Below, one piece after another: positions 5,897 to 9,383 of a stretch of 9,383 nt of DNA. Position numbers and translations under genes: made by a program. Origin of the DNA: Paracoccaceae bacterium (lineage in GTDB: Bacteria; Pseudomonadota; Alphaproteobacteria; Rhodobacterales; Rhodobacteraceae); contig NVQY01000001.1 of assembly GCA_002400675.1 (NCBI GenBank), forward strand, positions 22,371-31,753. The letters run 5' to 3'. A model generated the notes under the pieces. The model was not told the origin of the DNA. It saw only the letters and a program-made list of their open reading frames with translations, and made no database searches. Position 1 is the first letter of the stretch. Each line of letters begins with the position of its first letter.

Positions 5897-6745
5897 TCAA
5901 ACCTCTCCCAATTCCTGCAAAATATCCGCCAATCCGCGCCGCCAATCCGGGCGCTCAACCCCAAAACCCGTCTCTATGGCGCGGCAATCCAGCCGGGAAT
6001 TCAACGGTCTCTTTGCGGGCGTCGGATACTCCGCAGACGCGATATCGCGCACATCACAAACAATCCCCGACTGACGAAATATCTCGCGGGCAAACTCCGC
6101 CCAGCTCACATTCGGGGTGCCCGCATAGTGATAGAACCCGCGTTTTTCAGGCTCTGATATAAGGGTTTGGGCCACCTGCAAACAAACCGCCGCCAACGCG
6201 CGCGCCGGCGTTGGCCCACCGATCTGGTCCTCGACAATGCCCAATCCCGCGCGCTCTGCCCCTAACCGCAACATGGTGCGCACAAAATTCGACCCGCGCG
6301 CCGACACCACCCAGGATGTGCGAACCACGGCCCAATCCCCCCCGGCAGCAGCAATCGTCTGCTCTCCCACCAGCTTGGAGCGCCCATACGCCCCTAACGG
6401 CCCGGTTGCATCCTCTGGTTTCCACGGCACGCGACCCGCCCCGTCAAACACATAGTCACTTGAGATCGACACAAACGGAATCTCCAGACCGGCACAGACC
6501 TGCGCCATCACACCCGGAGCCTCGCCATTGATACGCGTGGCCAACCCCTCTTGTTCTTCGGCCTTATCCACATTGGTATAAGCGGCGGCATTGATCACCG
6601 CGACCGGCCTGACCGCCCGGATCGCCGCACCACAGGCCGCCGGGTCGCCCAAATCCGCCTCGTCGCGTGCAAGACACCGCACCCCGGCCATCTGCGCCAA
6701 CGCGTGCCCCACCTGCCCGGATCGGCCAAATACAAGGATTGTCAT
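5897..6745 (-). CDS. rmlD: dTDP-4-dehydrorhamnose reductase
   Basis: 282 residues, normal length. It reduces dTDP-4-keto-L-rhamnose to dTDP-L-rhamnose with NAD(P)H, the last step of the pathway. Seen: G7-R-S-G10-Q-V-G13 cofactor loop; NAAAYTNVDKAE (52-63), a hallmark of RmlD; SSDYVFDG (95-102); and catalytic Y120-GRS-K124. ATG 6745 is chosen because family similarity starts there (MTILVFGRSGQVG); the open frame upstream to 6910 runs through the palindromic repeat and overlaps rmlB, so it is not coding. The upstream GGGGGG is only a moderate ribosome site. It is separated from rmlB by 121 bases holding a large palindrome, unlike the tight spacing elsewhere in the operon. Confidence 0.95.
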   Translation of the reverse strand: MTILVFGRSGQVGHALAQMAGVRCLARDEADLGDPAACGAAIRAVRPVAVINAAAYTNVDKAEEQEGLATRINGEAPGVMAQVCAGLEIPFVSISSDYVFDGAGRVPWKPEDATGPLGAYGRSKLVGEQTIAAAGGDWAVVRTSWVVSARGSNFVRTMLRLGAERAGLGIVEDQIGGPTPARALAAVCLQVAQTLISEPEKRGFYHYAGTPNVSWAEFAREIFRQSGIVCDVRDIASAEYPTPAKRPLNSRLDCRAIETGFGVERPDWRRGLADILQELGEV

Positions 6746-6775
6746 AAAACCCGGCCCCCCAACTTCTCTTGTTGA

Positions 6776-6845
6776 TAAATATCCCCGCCGGAGGCCCTTA
6801 ATTTTGCCTTTCCAAGGAAAGGCATGCCTCCGGCGGGGATATTTA
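6776..6845. repeat. Nested palindromic element (REP-like) between rmlB and rmlD
   Basis: The outer arms 6776-6795 and 6826-6845 pair perfectly over 20 bases (core ATCCCCGCCGGAGGC). Inside lies a second perfect palindrome, TGCCTTTCC (6805-6813) with GGAAAGGCA (6816-6824), separated by AA. Nine unpaired bases (6796-6804) and one base (6825) lie between outer and inner stems, giving one long bulged hairpin. Related CCCCGCCGGAGGC palindromes are common between genes in Rhodobacterales, so this is probably a dispersed repeat. In the transcript it would form a very stable structure that could attenuate, process or protect the rml mRNA. Confidence 0.85.
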
Positions 6846-6866
6846 GAAACAGAAGAAGCTGAGCGT

Positions 6867-7919
6867 TCATACCCCTGCCTCCAGGTCAAGCCCCAGACGT
6901 TGGCCAACACCCGCGCGATTTTGCAGCGCGCGCCACCAGTCCTCGTTGTCCAGATACCACTGAACGGTTTTTTCCAGTCCCTGTTCCAGCGTCACCGATG
7001 GCTGCCAGCCCAGTTCATCACGGATACGGGCGGCGTCAATCGCATAGCGCGCGTCATGGCCGGGCCGGTCGGTGACAAACGTAATCAGGTCGCCGTATGG
7101 GGTGGGGGCCGGGCGTTTATCATCCAGAATGGCGCAGATCATGCGCACAAGGTCGATGTTCTTCATCTCGTTGTTGCCGCCTATATTATAGGATCGCCCC
7201 ACGTGGCCCTGTTGTAGCACGCATAACAGCGCCTCGGCGTGGTCCTCGACATAAAGCCAGTCGCGTACATTCTGGCCGCTGCCGTAGACCGGGATTGCAC
7301 GCCCCGCCAGCGCATTCAGGATCACCACCGGGATCAGCTTTTCGGGAAAGTGGTATGGCCCGTAATTATTGGAACAATTGCTGAGCACCACCGGCAACCC
7401 ATAGGTTTCATGCCAGGCCCGCACCAGATGATCGCTGGACGCCTTGGACGCCGCATAGGGGCTGCGGGGATCATAGGCGGTGTCTTCGGTGAACAGACCA
7501 GCGTCGCCAAGCGAGCCGAACACCTCATCAGTGGAAATGTGGTGAAACCGGAAACCCACGGGGCGCCCCTGCCCTTGCCAAAAGCTACGCGCCGCCTCCA
7601 GCAGCGTGTAAGTTCCCTGAATATTAGTATCGATAAACGCCGCCGGCCCGTCGATCGAGCGGTCCACGTGGGATTCCGCCGCCAGGTGCATCACCGCATC
7701 CGGGGCATGATCATTAAACACCCGCGTCAGGGCAGGCGCATCACGAATATCAGCCTCTACAAAGGCATATCCGGGCAGATCTGCCACTGACGCCACATTG
7801 TCTAGGCACGCCGCATAGGTCAGCGCATCCAGATTGACCACCTCGTGCCCGCGCGACATCGCCAGACGCACCACCGCCGAGCCGATGAACCCCGCGCCGC
7901 CTGTGATCAGAAGCCTCAT
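6867..7919 (-). CDS. rmlB: dTDP-glucose 4,6-dehydratase
   Basis: 350 residues, full length. It converts dTDP-glucose to dTDP-4-keto-6-deoxyglucose with bound NAD. Seen: G7-G-A-G-F-I-G13 cofactor loop; [11 protein letters not shown] (79-89), strongly diagnostic of RmlB; STDEVFG (129-135) with the dehydratase T130-D131-E132 triad; catalytic Y155-AAS-K159; [15 protein letters not shown] (183-197); and [14 protein letters not shown]. All catalytic residues are present. The start ATG at 7919 overlaps the stop of the preceding acetyltransferase gene in an ATGA, indicating coupled translation within one operon. The product feeds RmlC/RmlD for rhamnose, and could also feed other deoxysugars. Confidence 0.97.
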   Translation of the reverse strand: MRLLITGGAGFIGSAVVRLAMSRGHEVVNLDALTYAACLDNVASVADLPGYAFVEADIRDAPALTRVFNDHAPDAVMHLAAESHVDRSIDGPAAFIDTNIQGTYTLLEAARSFWQGQGRPVGFRFHHISTDEVFGSLGDAGLFTEDTAYDPRSPYAASKASSDHLVRAWHETYGLPVVLSNCSNNYGPYHFPEKLIPVVILNALAGRAIPVYGSGQNVRDWLYVEDHAEALLCVLQQGHVGRSYNIGGNNEMKNIDLVRMICAILDDKRPAPTPYGDLITFVTDRPGHDARYAIDAARIRDELGWQPSVTLEQGLEKTVQWYLDNEDWWRALQNRAGVGQRLGLDLEAGV

Positions 7920-8431
7920 GAGGCTTTCTTTCGCCGTTGCACGATGCGCGCCGGCACTCCGACCGCCATCATGCCGGGTGGCACATCACACAGCACCACC
8001 GCATTGGCCCCGATCACCGCGTGATCGCCCACGCTCACCGGTCCCAGTACCTTGGCCCCGGCCCCGATATCCACATGCCCGCCCAGCGTTGGCACCCCGC
8101 CGCGCCCCTGCCCCAGGGTCACTTGCTGGAAGATCAGGCAATTGGGGCCGATTTCCACATCCGGGTGTATGACGATGCCGTTGGGATGCGGGATCAGCAG
8201 GCCGCCACCGATCCGCGCGTTCAGGTCAATCTCGGCCTGTGTCACCACCGACCAGACCCGATGCATCAGGATAGCCACCTTGCGCCGCAGCCAGCCCACA
8301 GGTCCCGTCCCCGCCGCCTGATAGGCGCGGATAGAGCGCAGCAGACGGCGGGACGGATCCCAGAACCGCCCGGGCACCTCGCGGGTCATATCGGGGTCAC
8401 TGGCGGACACTTGAGTCATGTGATCATTCAT
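7916..8431 (-). CDS. Serine-acetyltransferase-like hexapeptide-repeat (LbH) acyltransferase
   Basis: 171 residues from ATG 8431. Residues 1-60 are a short helical part ([28 protein letters not shown]); 67-165 form a left-handed beta helix ([28 protein letters not shown]..., [28 protein letters not shown]), ending in the CysE-like GVPARIV. D69 and H82 align with the catalytic Asp/His pair of CysE. However, the RHP motif before the GAGAKVLG coil is replaced by GGVPTLGG, and the protein is about 100 residues shorter than classical CysE because the N-terminal domain is reduced. Such short forms are common in polysaccharide loci, so O-acetylation of a sugar or lipid precursor is as likely as serine acetylation. 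An AAGGGA ribosome site lies four bases before 8431; ATG 8419 and TTG 8449 are alternatives. First gene of the rmlB-D-A operon. Confidence 0.85.
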   Translation of the reverse strand: MNDHMTQVSASDPDMTREVPGRFWDPSRRLLRSIRAYQAAGTGPVGWLRRKVAILMHRVWSVVTQAEIDLNARIGGGLLIPHPNGIVIHPDVEIGPNCLIFQQVTLGQGRGGVPTLGGHVDIGAGAKVLGPVSVGDHAVIGANAVVLCDVPPGMMAVGVPARIVQRRKKAS

Positions 8432-8484
8432 GCCGTCCCTTCCCACCAAAACGGACCTTGGAACTCTACCCGGCCCTGTCCACC
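8432..8484. other. 53-base gap between defence pair and sugar operon
   Basis: No hairpin with a T tract and no clear -35/-10 pair is visible on the minus strand. The sugar operon may therefore receive read-through from the rloB transcript, or have a promoter that is not recognisable. Confidence 0.4.
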
Positions 8485-9177
8485 CTATATCTTCCTGTTC
8501 ACTTTCGAGAGCGTTTCTAAAGCGCCAACCACCAGATGAACACGGGTAGACGGATTTTCGTGGAATTCTGTTGTGCCTTCCTCCTGGGCCTGTGTCAGGA
8601 ATAAACCCGCACGGGATTTTGCATCGTCCCTGAATGGTGCAATCTCATCAAACTGAGCGCACTCTCCCTTTTCATAGCAGGCGAACAGGTCGGTCTTTTT
8701 CAGATCAGACAGCACCGCCGACCCGGGCGATCCGCCGGTTTTCGCGCTTTCATATGGTTTGCGCGACTGGCTCACATGCATCATGAACCAGATCTCAAAA
8801 CATGGAACCGATGTCACGGCAACGATTGTCACCCCCTTATAGGCCCGCTTTTTTCCCAAGCCCTTGATTGTGTCCAAAGCGCCATCATAGCTGTCATGGC
8901 GATCCCGGTCGAAAACGAAATAGACTTGTTCAAAGTCCGGGTCTTGTTGAAGAATCCGAAGGCCATCTTCAACGACACTGACCGGAGCCGAACCGCCATC
9001 CCCGGTGATACGAACCTGAGCGGTGCGCAAACCCAGCTCTGCAATCAGCTTGCGAAAATAATCCGGTTCGGTTTTGGACCCTTCGGTAACGATCAACACC
9101 CGGTCCGGCACATCGCGGTCGGCACCACGCCGCTTCAGCTCTTTTCTGTATTTCGCCCTGAAGCTACGCCTTGCCAT
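8485..9177 (-). CDS. rloB: RloB-family (TOPRIM-like) protein of a putative anti-phage pair
   Basis: 230 residues, usual for RloB. Seen: a basic N-terminus (about 1-25), VLIVTEGSKTEPDYF (27-41) with E32 as the TOPRIM-type acidic residue; VYFVFDRDRHDSY (85-97) with D90 and D92 as the DxD; VPCFEIWFMMH (124-134), the most characteristic RloB block; and NPSTRVHLVV (208-217). This E...DxD arrangement suggests a metal-dependent nuclease-like active site. RloB proteins occur with an AAA/ABC-type ATPase (RloA) in restriction-modification and phage-defence islands; lactococcal AbiLii, as I recall, belongs to the same family. The ATPase end lies immediately upstream, so the usual pair is present. ATG 9177 lies seven bases after that stop, and no strong ribosome site is seen, so coupling is likely. 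The phage-defence role is inferred from the family. Confidence 0.85.
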   Translation of the reverse strand: MARRSFRAKYRKELKRRGADRDVPDRVLIVTEGSKTEPDYFRKLIAELGLRTAQVRITGDGGSAPVSVVEDGLRILQQDPDFEQVYFVFDRDRHDSYDGALDTIKGLGKKRAYKGVTIVAVTSVPCFEIWFMMHVSQSRKPYESAKTGGSPGSAVLSDLKKTDLFACYEKGECAQFDEIAPFRDDAKSRAGLFLTQAQEEGTTEFHENPSTRVHLVVGALETLSKVNRKI

Positions 9178-9184
9178 GCTCAGA

Positions 9185-9383
9185 TCAACTCACCCGCAAC
9201 CGGGGCACCGCGCCAAACCGACCGTGCAGATAATCCTTTTGGAATCCACGGGTGTCGCGCGGCTTGAAATCCGACAGGGGCGTCAGAACCGAGGCCAGAT
9301 CATCACCCTTTTCCACCAGCCATATCTGGTCCCGGTGAACACAGTCGTTCTCTGTGACCGCGGTATCGTGGGTGGTAAAGATT
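9185..9383 (-). CDS. AAA/ABC-type ATPase (RloA/AbiLi-like), C-terminal 65 residues only
   Basis: Minus-strand frame open from the window edge to TGA at 9187-9185. It begins IFTTHDTAV, the beta strand plus His switch that ends the ATPase core in ABC/SMC-like and RloA-type AAA proteins. It continues RDQIWLVEKGDD...LSDFKPRDTRGFQKDYLHGRFGAVPRL; the pattern of RDQIW.VEK, SDF..R, Y..GR.GA.P is typical of the C-terminus of ATPases that travel with RloB. Walker A and B lie outside the window. Same strand as rloB with seven bases between, so the two are co-transcribed. Likely role: nucleotide-driven sensor or motor partner of RloB in phage defence (inference). Confidence 0.8.
   Translation of the reverse strand, partial: IFTTHDTAVTENDCVHRDQIWLVEKGDDLASVLTPLSDFKPRDTRGFQKDYLHGRFGAVPRLRVS

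Noticed and set aside
5113..6162. 349-residue plus-strand open frame across rmlA/rmlD
   Set aside because: Antisense shadow: Pro/Arg/His-rich with no domain, while the minus strand carries full rmlA and rmlD motifs.
6776..6845. Considered as CRISPR or IS end
   Set aside because: A single inverted pair with no spacer array, no transposase and no target-site duplication visible.
6746..6910. Upstream extension of rmlD to 6910
   Set aside because: The frame passes through the nested palindrome and overlaps rmlB; RmlD similarity begins at 6745.
7937..8539. 200-residue plus-strand open frame opposite the acetyltransferase
   Set aside because: Antisense shadow of a hexapeptide-repeat gene; His/Pro-rich composition and no recognisable motif.

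Overview
The window looks like chromosomal DNA of a marine-type alphaproteobacterium, most likely Rhodobacterales (Roseobacter group). This rests on four things: high GC throughout; a LexA site of the alphaproteobacterial direct-repeat type (GTTC-N7-GTTC); palindromes of the kind common between genes in this order; and the character of the proteins. No tool was run, so the family calls come from motifs read by eye.

Layout. (1) Positions 1-593, minus strand: the N-terminal 197 residues of an extended-SDR NAD-dependent sugar epimerase/dehydratase, cut by the window edge. (2) 699-1811, plus: a Wza-type outer-membrane polysaccharide export lipoprotein, divergent from the first gene. (3) 1812-2200: a 389-base non-coding stretch with a weak terminator and two striking inverted repeats. 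(4) 2201-3931, plus: a secreted PhoX/DUF839-family protein, followed by a strong palindrome or terminator. (5) 4014-4142: a relic SDR gene whose first and last parts are fused in frame, with the middle missing. (6) 4151-4558, minus: a 4-hydroxybenzoyl-CoA-type hot-dog thioesterase. (7) 4696-5013, plus: an unrecognised 105-residue protein made of two tandem copies of one motif, behind a promoter that carries a LexA (SOS) box. (8) 5023-8431, minus: a tight operon in the order serine-acetyltransferase-like gene, rmlB, rmlD, rmlA, for dTDP-4-keto-6-deoxyglucose/dTDP-rhamnose synthesis. A large palindromic element lies between rmlB and rmlD, and no rmlC is present. (9) 8485-9383, minus: rloB (TOPRIM-like) preceded by the C-terminal end of its AAA/ABC-type ATPase partner, a probable two-gene anti-phage system of the RloAB/AbiL kind.

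How the genes fit together. The outer genes (epimerase, Wza-like exporter, rmlBDA, hexapeptide acetyltransferase) make sense as parts of a cell-surface polysaccharide locus: nucleotide-sugar supply, acetyl decoration and export. Between and beside them sit unrelated accessory genes: a DUF839 secreted protein, an eroded SDR, a thioesterase, an SOS-controlled small gene and a phage-defence pair. This mixture is typical of a variable surface/defence region. The observations most worth a second look are the SOS-box small tandem-repeat gene, the defence pair abutting the sugar operon, and the nested palindrome inside that operon.
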